Of a DNA stretch of 64,000 nt, positions 32,239 to 40,900 are shown piece after piece (positions within the stretch are counted from its first letter, which is position 1; each line of letters starts with the position of its first letter). Source of the stretch: Halomonas sp. LBP4 (GTDB lineage: Bacteria; Pseudomonadota; Gammaproteobacteria; Pseudomonadales; Halomonadaceae); the NCBI RefSeq assembly GCF_003202205.1, contig NZ_PDOG01000002.1, positions 346,966-410,965 of the forward strand. Direction: 5' to 3'. The translations under genes and the position numbers were made by a program. A model generated the notes under the pieces. The model worked only from the letters and a program-made list of their open reading frames with translations, had not been told where the DNA came from and ran no database searches.

Positions 32239-33135
32239 ATGAACTTCGACTGGGACGATCTGCGGCTTTTCCTGGCGATCGCTCGCGCCGGTAGCCTGGC
32301 CGGGGCGTCGCGTACGCTCGGCGTCAACCACTCGACGGTGTTCCGGCGGCTCAAGGCGCTGGAGGCCGACCTGGAGGTGCGCTTGTTCGATCGCTTGCCG
32401 CAGGGCTATGTGCCCACGGCGGCGGGCGAGATACTGCGCAAGCACGCGGAACGGGTAGAGGAGGAGGCGCAGGCCATCGAGCGCGAGCTCGGGGGGCGCG
32501 ACGTGAGGCTTTCCGGGCGGGTCGTCGTCACCACCACCGATACCCTGGCCAATGCGTTTCTCGCGCCCGTGTTCCAGGGCTTCGTCGAGCGCTACCCGGG
32601 CATCGAGCTGGAGCTGCTGATCGTCAGTGCCTTTCTCGACCTGGCCCGGCGTGAGGCGGATGTCGCCATTCGCCCGACGCAGGCGCCGCCGGAGAACCTG
32701 ATCGGCCGCCGGCTGGGCACCATCCGCTGGGGGGTGTACGGTGCGCGCGACTACTTGCGGGAGCGTCCGGCGCTCGAGGATCCAGCGCGCCCGGCGGGGC
32801 ACCGCTTCGTCGGCGGCAATGAGATGATCCGCCATCTCGCCAGCAGCCGATGGCTGGACGAACGGGTGCCGCCGGAGGCCTTCGCGCTACGCACGAACAG
32901 CGTCGTCGCGGCGCTGGGGGCCGCCCGGGCCGGCGCGGGGCTCGCCGTGGTGCCGCATTACATGGCTCGCCGGGAAAGCGAACTGGAGTGCGTGCTGGCG
33001 ATCGGCCCGGAGGTGGCGACCGACCTGTGGCTGCTGGTCCATCCGGACCTGCGTCGCAGCGCCCGTGTCCGCGCCTTCATGGCCTTCGCGGTCGAGGTGG
33101 TCAGGCAGCGGCAGGCCGAACTGGAAGGCCGCTAG
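32239..33135 (+). CDS. LysR-family transcriptional regulator
   Basis: 298 residues from the ATG at 32239. The wHTH is ARAGSLAGASRTLGVNHSTV, then FRRLKALEADLEVRLFDRLP. It is a paralogue of the LysR at 3630: both keep WDDLR, the HxTxFRRL recognition helix, the VVTTTDTL strand and the LLxHPDLRRxAR C-terminus. It is divergent from the rhodanese gene and probably controls it. Confidence 0.9.
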   Translation: MNFDWDDLRLFLAIARAGSLAGASRTLGVNHSTVFRRLKALEADLEVRLFDRLPQGYVPTAAGEILRKHAERVEEEAQAIERELGGRDVRLSGRVVVTTTDTLANAFLAPVFQGFVERYPGIELELLIVSAFLDLARREADVAIRPTQAPPENLIGRRLGTIRWGVYGARDYLRERPALEDPARPAGHRFVGGNEMIRHLASSRWLDERVPPEAFALRTNSVVAALGAARAGAGLAVVPHYMARRESELECVLAIGPEVATDLWLLVHPDLRRSARVRAFMAFAVEVVRQRQAELEGR

Positions 33136-33251
33136 CGCCAGGGGGCGCGCCGAGCGCCAGGCCCGAGGCGGCGATTCGTGTTGGCAACCGAGGAACAAGC
33201 CCCGTTGCCGGGTATGCAATGGTCTGGTCATGCATCACGACGCGATGTGGA

Positions 33252-33279
33252 TTGACGCCGCGGCCGGGCATGCTATTTT
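33252..33279 (+). promoter_or_regulatory. Sigma-70-like promoter before the leader ORF/DMT gene
   Basis: TTGACG (33252-33257), 16 bp, TATTTT (33274-33279) with TGC just before the -10. A transcript would start near 33286, before the small ORF at 33313 and about 300 bp before the DMT transporter. Confidence 0.5.
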
Positions 33280-33312
33280 CTAATGCGTAGTCGCATCCAG
33301 GCGGAACTGTTC

Positions 33313-33489
33313 ATGACCACCTCTGCACGCTCTCCTCTTTCCACGCTGGTGGCCACTCCAGTCGCCGCCGTGGTGCGTGCCGTGACTGCTCCCCCCCTGT
33401 CATCTGTCGCCCCGCCGGTCGGTGTCTCTCCGCCGGTGGGGATCGCCGTGGCCGGCGTTTCCCCGCCGCCCGCGTCTGCCCTGGGCTGA
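33313..33489 (+). CDS. Small Val/Pro/Ala-rich ORF, possible leader peptide
   Basis: 58 codons starting MTTSARSPLSTLVATPVAAV, then a run rich in Val, Pro, Ala and Ser (VAPPVGVSPPVGIAVAG). It follows a good promoter and a GGCGGAAC site. It resembles branched-chain-amino-acid leader peptides only in starting MTTS and in its Val content. It is followed by overlapping stem-loops (33507-33562) and then the DMT transporter. No T-tract is seen, so attenuation is not proven. It could equally be a chance ORF. Confidence 0.3.
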   Translation: MTTSARSPLSTLVATPVAAVVRAVTAPPLSSVAPPVGVSPPVGIAVAGVSPPPASALG

Positions 33490-33506
33490 TCGCCAGCCCG
33501 CCAGGC

Positions 33507-33562
33507 GGCTCCAGCAGTCGATTGCCTCTCTGCAACGCTGGCCCGATAGGGCCGCTGGAGCC
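33507..33562 (+). promoter_or_regulatory. Nested stem-loops in the DMT transporter leader
   Basis: GGCTCCAGC (33507-33515) pairs perfectly with GCTGGAGCC (33554-33562). Inside, GGCCC (33540-33544) and GGGCC (33549-33553) form a second hairpin around GATA. They lie between the small ORF stop and the transporter start at 33592. A riboregulatory role is inference. Confidence 0.35.
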
Positions 33563-33591
33563 TGTGCGTCTCTCGACAGGTGACTTTCCTC

Positions 33592-34464
33592 ATGACATTC
33601 CACAACACCGCCTGGGCCGTCTACGGCTCCACGGCACTCTTCGTGCTGCTGTGGGGCAGCGGTGCCATCTTCACCAAGTGGGGGCTCGATCACGCCTCCG
33701 CTTCCGCCTTCCTGGTGCTGCGCTTCGCCCTGGCGCTGACCGTGCTGATGGCCATCGGCCTCTACCGACGACGCTGGTTGCCCGCGCCCGGCACGCGCCT
33801 GCGCGTCGCCTGCACCGGGCTGCTGCTGATCGGGGCCTATGCGATCTGCTACTTCCTGGCACTGGCCCAGGGCATAACGCCGGGCGTGCTGGCCACCGTG
33901 CTGGGGGTGCAGCCGATACTGACGCTGGCGCTGCTGGAGCGGCGCTTCCCGCTGGCGCGGTTAGTGGGGCTCGGCCTGGCGCTGACCGGGCTGGTCATGG
34001 TGGTCTACCAGAGCATCGGCCAGGCCCGCTTCTCGCCGGGAGGCATGGGGTTCGCGCTGGGGGCCCTGGCCTGCATGACCGGCGGCGCCATCCTGCAGAA
34101 ACGTATGCAGCAGTCGCCCATCGAGGTCCTGCCGCTGCAGTATGCCGCCAGCCTGCTGCTGTGCCTGCCCTTCGCGGCGTTCCAGCCGCTGTCGTTCGAA
34201 CTCTCGGTGGGGTTCCTGATTCCGCTGCTATGGCTGGCGCTGGTGATCTCGGTGGTGGCGCAACTGCTGCTGTACCGGTTGATCCAGGCCGGCAACCTGG
34301 TCAATGTCACCAGCCTGTTCTACCTGGTGCCGGCGGTCACCGCGGCGATGGACTACCTGTTCCTGGGCAACGCGCTGTCCGCGTTCAGCCTGGCGGGCAT
34401 GCTGGCCATCCTGCTGGGGTTGGTGCTGGTGTTTCGGCAGCCCGGGGCGACAGACTCCGACTAG
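33592..34464 (+). CDS. EamA/DMT-superfamily transporter (RhtA/YdcZ-like)
   Basis: 290 residues with ten hydrophobic segments in two EamA repeats: LLWGSGAIFTKWGLDHASAS and FLVLRFALAL in repeat 1, then GALACMTGGAILQKRM and LFYLVPAVTAAMDYLFLGNA in repeat 2. The start at 33592 (ATG) is preferred to GTG 33580. It exports amino acids, drugs or metabolites in related proteins. It is not closely similar to the DMT protein at 12267. A 300-bp leader precedes it. Confidence 0.85.
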   Translation: MTFHNTAWAVYGSTALFVLLWGSGAIFTKWGLDHASASAFLVLRFALALTVLMAIGLYRRRWLPAPGTRLRVACTGLLLIGAYAICYFLALAQGITPGVLATVLGVQPILTLALLERRFPLARLVGLGLALTGLVMVVYQSIGQARFSPGGMGFALGALACMTGGAILQKRMQQSPIEVLPLQYAASLLLCLPFAAFQPLSFELSVGFLIPLLWLALVISVVAQLLLYRLIQAGNLVNVTSLFYLVPAVTAAMDYLFLGNALSAFSLAGMLAILLGLVLVFRQPGATDSD

Positions 34465-34509
34465 GCGCCCCCCTCGCCTTGTGTGATCGGGTTCACTCCG
34501 CTTCTTGCC

Positions 34510-34529
34510 GTCAAACGGGCCGCTTTGAC
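34510..34529. terminator. Stem-loop between DMT transporter and ada
   Basis: GTCAAA (34510-34515) and TTTGAC (34524-34529) pair around an 8-nt GC-rich loop, 45 bp after the transporter stop. It may be a weak terminator. The rest of the 180-bp gap shows GAAAGCAAGAG near 34561, faintly like an Ada box, which I do not rely on. Confidence 0.3.
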
Positions 34530-34645
34530 AGCGTGTCGACGTCGGAGACGGCTGGCTGGTTTGAAAGCAAGAGACGGAGTGCGAATGGAGGCCGGCTGGC
34601 CCATCCTCGATGAACAGAGAATCGGGTAATGGAAGGAGGCCCGTC

Positions 34646-35755
34646 ATGACCCATGATCGTGTTGATCCGCCCTGTACCTTCACCACCGATGAGGCGAGGT
34701 GGCAGGCGGTCCTGAACCGGGACACTACGGCGGACGGTGCCTTCGTCTATGCGGTGCGCTCCACCGGGATCTACTGCCGGCCGACCTGCTCGGCGCGGCG
34801 GCCGCGCCGTGAGAACACCGAGTTCTACACCGACGGGGACGCGGCCGAACGAGCCGGCTATCGGGCGTGCAAGCGATGTCGACCACAGGCAACATCGCTG
34901 GCGCAGCGACACGCCCGGGCGGTTGCCCGCGCATGTCGCCTGATCGAGGCATCCGAGGCCCTTCCCTCCCTCGACGACCTGGCTGACGCCGCGGGATTGA
35001 GTCGCTTTCACTTCCACCGGGTGTTCAAGGCGACCACCGGCTTGACCCCGAAGGCATACGGCGCCGCGTGTCGCGCCGAGCGGGTGCGGGAGGAGCTGTT
35101 GAGCAGCGAGACGGTGACCGACGCGATCTTCGATGCGGGCTTCAGCTCCAGCGGCCGTTTCTATGCCGCCTCGTCCGGGATCCTCGGCATGACGCCGGAG
35201 AGATACCGTTCAGGAGGTGAGGGCATGGAGATCCGCTTTGCCCTGGGCGAGTGTGCGCTGGGATCGATCCTGGTGGCCGCCAGCGACGAGGGGATCTGTG
35301 CCATCTCCCTGGGCGACGACCCGGACCAGCTGCTGCATGAGCTCCAGGAGCGTTTCTCGGCGGCCAGGCTGATTCCCGGCGATGCGGGCTTCGACGAGTG
35401 GGTGGCCCGTGTCGTGGGGTTCGTCGAGGCTCCGCGGCTCGGGTTGTCGCTCCCCCTGGATATCCGCGGGACCGCCTTCCAGCGGCGTGTCTGGCATGCC
35501 CTGACCGAGATACCGGTGGGCTCGACCGCCAGCTATGCGGAGGTGGCCGAGAGGATCGGAGCACCCCAGGCGGTGCGAGCCGTCGCCCGGGCTTGTGCCG
35601 CCAATACGCTCGCCATCGCGATTCCCTGCCACCGGGTAGTGCGCACCGACGGGACGCTGTCCGGGTATCGCTGGGGGGTGGAGAGAAAACGCGCCTTGCT
35701 CGAACGGGAGGCGGGCCACGGCGAGGTGGCGTCGCCGGGTGCGGCCATCGAGTGA
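34646..35755 (+). CDS. ada: Ada: bifunctional methylation sensor/activator and O6-methylguanine-DNA methyltransferase
   Basis: 369 residues from the ATG at 34646, behind GGAGG. N-Ada zinc domain: AFVYAVRSTGIYCRPTCSAR and CKRC, giving the four Cys ligands, the first being the phosphotriester acceptor. An AraC-type HTH follows (LADAAGLSRFHFHRVFKATT; GLTPKAYG). The methyltransferase domain has the acceptor Cys in AIAIPCHRVVRTDG and the Arg finger region AQ/PQAVRAVARA. It removes alkyl groups from DNA and, when methylated, activates the adaptive response. It is monocistronic here. Confidence 0.95.
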   Translation: MTHDRVDPPCTFTTDEARWQAVLNRDTTADGAFVYAVRSTGIYCRPTCSARRPRRENTEFYTDGDAAERAGYRACKRCRPQATSLAQRHARAVARACRLIEASEALPSLDDLADAAGLSRFHFHRVFKATTGLTPKAYGAACRAERVREELLSSETVTDAIFDAGFSSSGRFYAASSGILGMTPERYRSGGEGMEIRFALGECALGSILVAASDEGICAISLGDDPDQLLHELQERFSAARLIPGDAGFDEWVARVVGFVEAPRLGLSLPLDIRGTAFQRRVWHALTEIPVGSTASYAEVAERIGAPQAVRAVARACAANTLAIAIPCHRVVRTDGTLSGYRWGVERKRALLEREAGHGEVASPGAAIE

Positions 35756-35846
35756 TCGCCTTCCTCGCGGCCTGTGCCGTGGTGTCGTCCATCCTCATCC
35801 TGCCGGCGCTGGGCATGCGACGGCCCAGCCTGGTACCACGCGGTCC

Positions 35847-37793
35847 TCACCCTTGAGGGGGCGTGGCGATGTGTGGCCGTGACGGTTCGAGCAGGCGGCG
35901 AATCTCGTCGGCTTCCAGGGTTTCATGCCGTTCCAGGGCGTCGGCGAGCGTATCGAGATGATCACGGTTGCGTTCGAGCAGCTCACGGCCGCGGGACTCG
36001 ATGTCCACCAGGAGCCGACGGATCTCGTCGTCGATCACGGCGGCCGTGGCTTCGCTGTGCTCGCGTCCCTGGCCGAGTTCCTTGCCCAGGAACACATGCT
36101 CATGGCTCTGCGGGAAGGCGGTGGGGCCGATGCGCTCGTTCATGCCCCAGTGGGCCACCATGCGTCTGGCGAGTTGTGTCGCTTGCTGGAGGTCGTTCTC
36201 CGCGCCACTGCTGACTTCGCCGAAGACGATGGACTCGGCCAGGCGCCCGCCGAACATCACGGTGATGCGGTCTCGCAGGTAGGACTCGTTGTAGTTGTAG
36301 CGCTCTTCCTCGGGAACCTGCGCGGTCACCCCTAGCGCCTGGCCGCGCGGGATGACGGTGACCTTCTCCAGTGGGTCGGCGTGGGGCAGCAGGTAGGCCA
36401 ACAACGTGTGGCCGGCCTCGTGATAGGCCACGATATGCCGCTCTCGCTCGGAAAGGGCGGCTTCCCGGACTTCGCCGAGCAGAATGCGGTCGCGTGCATC
36501 GGCGAAACACGCCCAGTCCACCTCGTGTTTCTCACGACGCCCGGCAAGCAGGGCCGCTTCGTTCGCCAGGTTGGCGAGGTCGGCGCCGGAGAAGCCGGTG
36601 GTGATCTGCGCCAGGCGCTCCAGGGAAACGCCTTCGGCCAGGGGGATGTTCGCCGTATGCACCTGGAGTATCGCATGACGCGCCTGCCGGTGGGGGCGTT
36701 CCATGGTGATCTTGCGGTCGAAGCGGCCGGGGCGCAGTAGGGCCGGGTCGAGCACGTCGGGGCGGTTGGTGGCGGCCAGCACCACCACCGATTCCTCTAC
36801 CTCGAAGCCATCCATTTCGGCGAGGATCTGGTTGAGGGTCTGTTCGCGCTCGTCGTGACCGCCCCCCATGCCGGCACCACGAGTGCGGCCCACGGAGTCG
36901 AGCTCGTCGATGAAGATTACCGAGGGTGCCTCCTCCTTGGCCTGCTTGAAGAGATCGCGTACCCGCGAGGCACCGACACCGACGAACATTTCGATGAACT
37001 CGGAACCGCTGACACTGAAGAACGGCACGTTGGCCTCGCCGGCCACGGCACGTGCCATCAGGGTCTTGCCGATGCCGGGCGGCCCCATCATCAGGATGCC
37101 GCGCGGAATCTTGGCACCGAGCTGACGGAAGCGAGCCGGGTTCTTGAGAAACTCCACCACTTCGGCGATTTCCCGCTTGGCGTTGTCCGAGCCCGCCACG
37201 TCACTCATGCGCACGTGGCTGTCTTCGCGCCGGATTCTTTTGGCCTTGGACTGGCCTATGCCGAAAAGCCCGCCTCCCGACATCGCTCTCTGCTGCATGC
37301 GATACCAGAACCAGAACAGCAGGCCGAGGATCAGGATCAGCGGCAGCATTCCCATCAGCAGCTGCTGCCACCAAGGCGATTCGGTCGACAAGGCCTTGAT
37401 ATTCACCCCATGCTGCTCGAGTCGGTCGAGCAACCGCTGGTGGTCCATCTCCGGTAGCACGGTTTCGAATGCCTGGGCGTCACCGACTTCCAGGTTCCTG
37501 CGGCCTTCTTCGGTCAAGGTGCCTTCGACTTGCTGGCCCCGCAGGGTAACCTCGCTGACATAGCCATCCTCCACGGCTTCCACGAATTCGGAGTAGCCGA
37601 GTTCGGCCCGTGTCGGCTGCTGCTGAACGTCGATGTAGTAGAAGAAAAGCAGGAGCCCCACCAACAACCAGACGAACATCATCCACTGTTGACGGATCTT
37701 GTTCCGAAGCTCCTCGTTCGGGTCGGGCTGGCCATTGTCTTGCTGCATGTGGCCTTGCCGCTTCCCGTTCCGCCGATCGTCCCGCTGTGTCAT
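35847..37793 (-). CDS. ftsH: FtsH-like membrane AAA+ zinc metalloprotease
   Basis: 648 residues. Two N-terminal transmembrane segments (about residues 38-54 and 142-165) flank a periplasmic FtsH_ext domain. The AAA module has Walker A GPPGIGKT, Walker [12 protein letters not shown], the pore [13 protein letters not shown] and SRH RPGRFDR. The M41 protease has HEAGH with the third ligand Asp in [12 protein letters not shown]. Differences from canonical FtsH (Ile in Walker A where Thr is usual, a Glu-rich N-terminus) suggest a second, divergent FtsH rather than the housekeeping copy, which usually sits beside rlmE/folP. Start at 37793 (ATG) rather than GTG 37799. Confidence 0.9.
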   Translation of the reverse strand: MTQRDDRRNGKRQGHMQQDNGQPDPNEELRNKIRQQWMMFVWLLVGLLLFFYYIDVQQQPTRAELGYSEFVEAVEDGYVSEVTLRGQQVEGTLTEEGRRNLEVGDAQAFETVLPEMDHQRLLDRLEQHGVNIKALSTESPWWQQLLMGMLPLILILGLLFWFWYRMQQRAMSGGGLFGIGQSKAKRIRREDSHVRMSDVAGSDNAKREIAEVVEFLKNPARFRQLGAKIPRGILMMGPPGIGKTLMARAVAGEANVPFFSVSGSEFIEMFVGVGASRVRDLFKQAKEEAPSVIFIDELDSVGRTRGAGMGGGHDEREQTLNQILAEMDGFEVEESVVVLAATNRPDVLDPALLRPGRFDRKITMERPHRQARHAILQVHTANIPLAEGVSLERLAQITTGFSGADLANLANEAALLAGRREKHEVDWACFADARDRILLGEVREAALSERERHIVAYHEAGHTLLAYLLPHADPLEKVTVIPRGQALGVTAQVPEEERYNYNESYLRDRITVMFGGRLAESIVFGEVSSGAENDLQQATQLARRMVAHWGMNERIGPTAFPQSHEHVFLGKELGQGREHSEATAAVIDDEIRRLLVDIESRGRELLERNRDHLDTLADALERHETLEADEIRRLLEPSRPHIATPPQG

Positions 37794-37908
37794 GGACACC
37801 CCATAGGCAATCAGGCTTTACTTGAACCATGGTGCCGTCAGCGAGGATTTACAAGGCATTTTCCGGTCCTGGATCATGGCGCCGCGGTTACCGGTGAGGT
37901 GTATTGTC

Positions 37909-40900
37909 ATGTCACTCAACGCCTTCCATTCAGCTGTCCAGGCCTGGTTCGAGCGCGACCTCGGCGTGCCCACCGAGGTCCAGGCCCGCGCCTGGCCGGC
38001 GATCGGCGCCGGCGGCCATGTGCTGATCGCCGCGCCCACCGGTTCCGGCAAGACCCTGGCGGCCTTCCTCGCCGCCATCGATGGTCTGGTGCGTCACGGT
38101 CTGGGGGAGGAGCTGCTCGACGAAACGACGGTGCTCTATGTGTCGCCGCTGCGGGCGCTCTCCAACGACATCCAGCGCAACCTGCAGGCGCCGCTGGCGG
38201 GGATTAGCGAGGAACTGGCGGCAGAGGGCCTGCCAACGCCGGAAATCCGTGCCTGGGTACGCACCGGCGATACGCCGGCCGGGGACCGCGAGCGCATGCG
38301 CAAGCGGCCGCCCCATATCGTGGTCACCACGCCGGAATCGCTCTACATACTGCTGACCTCGGCGTCGGGCCGGCGCATGCTCTCCAGCGTGCGCTCGGTG
38401 ATCGTCGACGAGATCCATGCCGTGGCCGGCACCAAGCGCGGTTCGCATCTGGCGCTGTCGCTGGAGCGGCTGGCCGCCCTGACCGATGAGCCGCCCCAGC
38501 GCATCGGCCTCTCGGCCACTCAGAAGCCGGTGGAGGAGGTCGCCGCCTTTCTCACTGGCGGCGCCGAGTGCACGGTGATCGACACCGGCCATGTGCGCGA
38601 GCGCGATCTGGCCATCGCGGTGACCGGCTCGCCGCTGGCCGCGGTGATGGCCAACGAGGTGTGGGAGGAGGTCTACGACCGCCTGGCGGCATTGGTGGAG
38701 AAACACCGTACCACCCTGATCTTCGCCAACACGCGGCGCGTCTGTGAGCGGGTGGCGCGTCACCTGGCCGATCGCCTGGGCGAGGCGGCGGTGACCTCGC
38801 ATCACGGCAGCCTGGCCCGCGAGCATCGCCTGGACGCGGAGCAGCGCCTCAAGAGCGGGGAGCTGCGCGCCCTGGTGGCCACCGCCTCGCTGGAGCTGGG
38901 GATCGACATCGGCGAGGTCGACCTGGTCTGCCAGCTCGGTTCGCCACGCTCCATCGCCGCCTTGCTCCAACGGGTGGGGCGTTCCGGCCATGGCGTCGGT
39001 CGTTTGCCGAAAGGACGGCTGTTCCCGCTGACCCGCGACGACCTGCTGGAGTGCACGGCGCTGATGGGGGCCGTGCATGCGGGCGAGCTGGACCGCCTGC
39101 ACATCCCCGAGGGGCCACTGGACGTGCTCGCCCAGCAGATCGTGGCCGAGGTCGCCGGTGCCGGCGAATATGACGAGGAAGCGTTGTTCCGGCGGCTGAC
39201 CGCGGCCTGGCCCTATCGGGCGCTGCCCCGGGAGCGCTTCGACGACGTGCTGCAGATGCTCGCCGATGGCTACACCACCCGCCGCGGGAGGCGAGGCGCC
39301 TATCTGCACCGCGACCGGGTCAACGGCCGCCTGCGCCCGCGGCGAGCCGCGCGGCTGGTGGCGCTGACCAACGGTGGCGCGATACCCGACCAGTTCGACT
39401 ACGACGTGATGCTGCAGCCGGAGGAACTCCGGGTCGGCACGGTCAACGAGGACTTCGCCTTCGAGAGCATGCCGGGCGATGTCTTCCAGCTCGGCAACCA
39501 GGGCTATCGCATTCTCAAGGTGGCGACCGGGCGGGTGTTCGTCGAGGACGCCAGGGGCGCGCCGCCGAGCATTCCCTTCTGGTTCGGCGAGGCGCCGGCG
39601 CGCAGCGAGGAGTTGTCCCAGGCGGTGTCGCGGCTGCGGGCCGGCGTGGATGAGCGCCTGGCGGAAGAGGGCGAGGACGCCGCGCGCGAGTGGCTGGAGT
39701 CGACCCATGGCCTCGCTGGCGAGGCGGCCGAGCAGCTTGCCGCCTACCTCGCCCGGGCGCGGGCGGCGCTTGGCGTGGTGCCCAGCCAGGCGCACCTGGT
39801 GCTCGAGCGCTTCTTCGACGAAGCCGGCGACATGCACCTGGTCCTGCATGCTCCCTTCGGCTCGCGGCTCAATCGCGCCTGGGGGCTGGCGCTGCGCAAG
39901 CGCTTCTGCCGCAAGTTCAACTTCGAGCTGCAGGCGGCGGCGCTGGAGGACACCATCGTGCTGTCGCTGGGCCCCACCCACAGCTTCCCGCTCGACGAGG
40001 TGTGGCACTACCTGAAGGCCAGGACGGTGCGCGAGGTGCTGACCCAGGCGCTGCTCGACGCGCCGATGTTCGGCCTGCGCTGGCGCTGGAACGCCTCCAT
40101 CGGCCTGGCGGTGCCGCGCACCCGCAACGGCCGGCGGCGCCCGCCCCAACTGCAGCGCCAGGATGCCGAGGACTTGCTGTCGGTGGTCTTTCCGGACCAG
40201 TTGGCCTGTGCCGAGAACCTGGCCGGTATGCGCGAGATTCCCGATCATCCGCTGGTTTCCCAGACACTGCATGATTGCCTGACACAGGCCATGGACGTGG
40301 CCGGCCTGGAGCACTTGCTCGAACGGCTGGAGGCGGGTGAGATCGCCGTGAGTGGCCGGGATCTCGCCGTGCCCTCGCCGTTGGCGGAAGAGGTGGTTAA
40401 CGCCCGGCCTTACGCCTTCCTCGACGACGGTGCCCAGGAGGAGCGTCGTACCCTCAGCGTGCGTACCGGCAACGCCCTGGACGTGGCGGATGTCGCCGCC
40501 TCGGCCCGCTACGATGCCGAGGTCATTCGCCGCGTGCGCGACGAGGCCTGGCCGGCACCACGCGACATGGACGAGCTGCACGATGCCCTGGTGCTGTGCG
40601 GCTTCCTGACCACGACGGAAGCCGAGCGGGAAGGGCACGAGTGGCGCGCCTGGTTCACCGAGCTGGCCGAGGCGCGGCGCGCCACGGCGGTCTCCATGCC
40701 CGAGGGCGAGGTGCTGTGGGTGGCCGCGGAGCGGCTGGCCGAAGTGCGCGGGGTCCAGCCTCGGGCCGCGCCGACGCCTGCGATCGAGGCAGTGGGGCCG
40801 GTTCCCGGGAGCGCCGACACGGCCTTGATCGAGCTGCTGCGCTCGCGACTGGAGGCACTTGGCCCGGTGACCGCCGCGACCCTGGCCACGCCACTGGGCA

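Noticed and set aside
33552..33578. TCGACA at 33573 as a minus-strand ECF42 promoter
   Set aside because: The -10 position reads GCGG and no gene starts downstream on that strand.
34528..34556. A TGTCGA at 34530 as a fifth ECF42 promoter before ada
   Set aside because: No CG[A/T]C follows at 17 bp, and ada is not a typical target.
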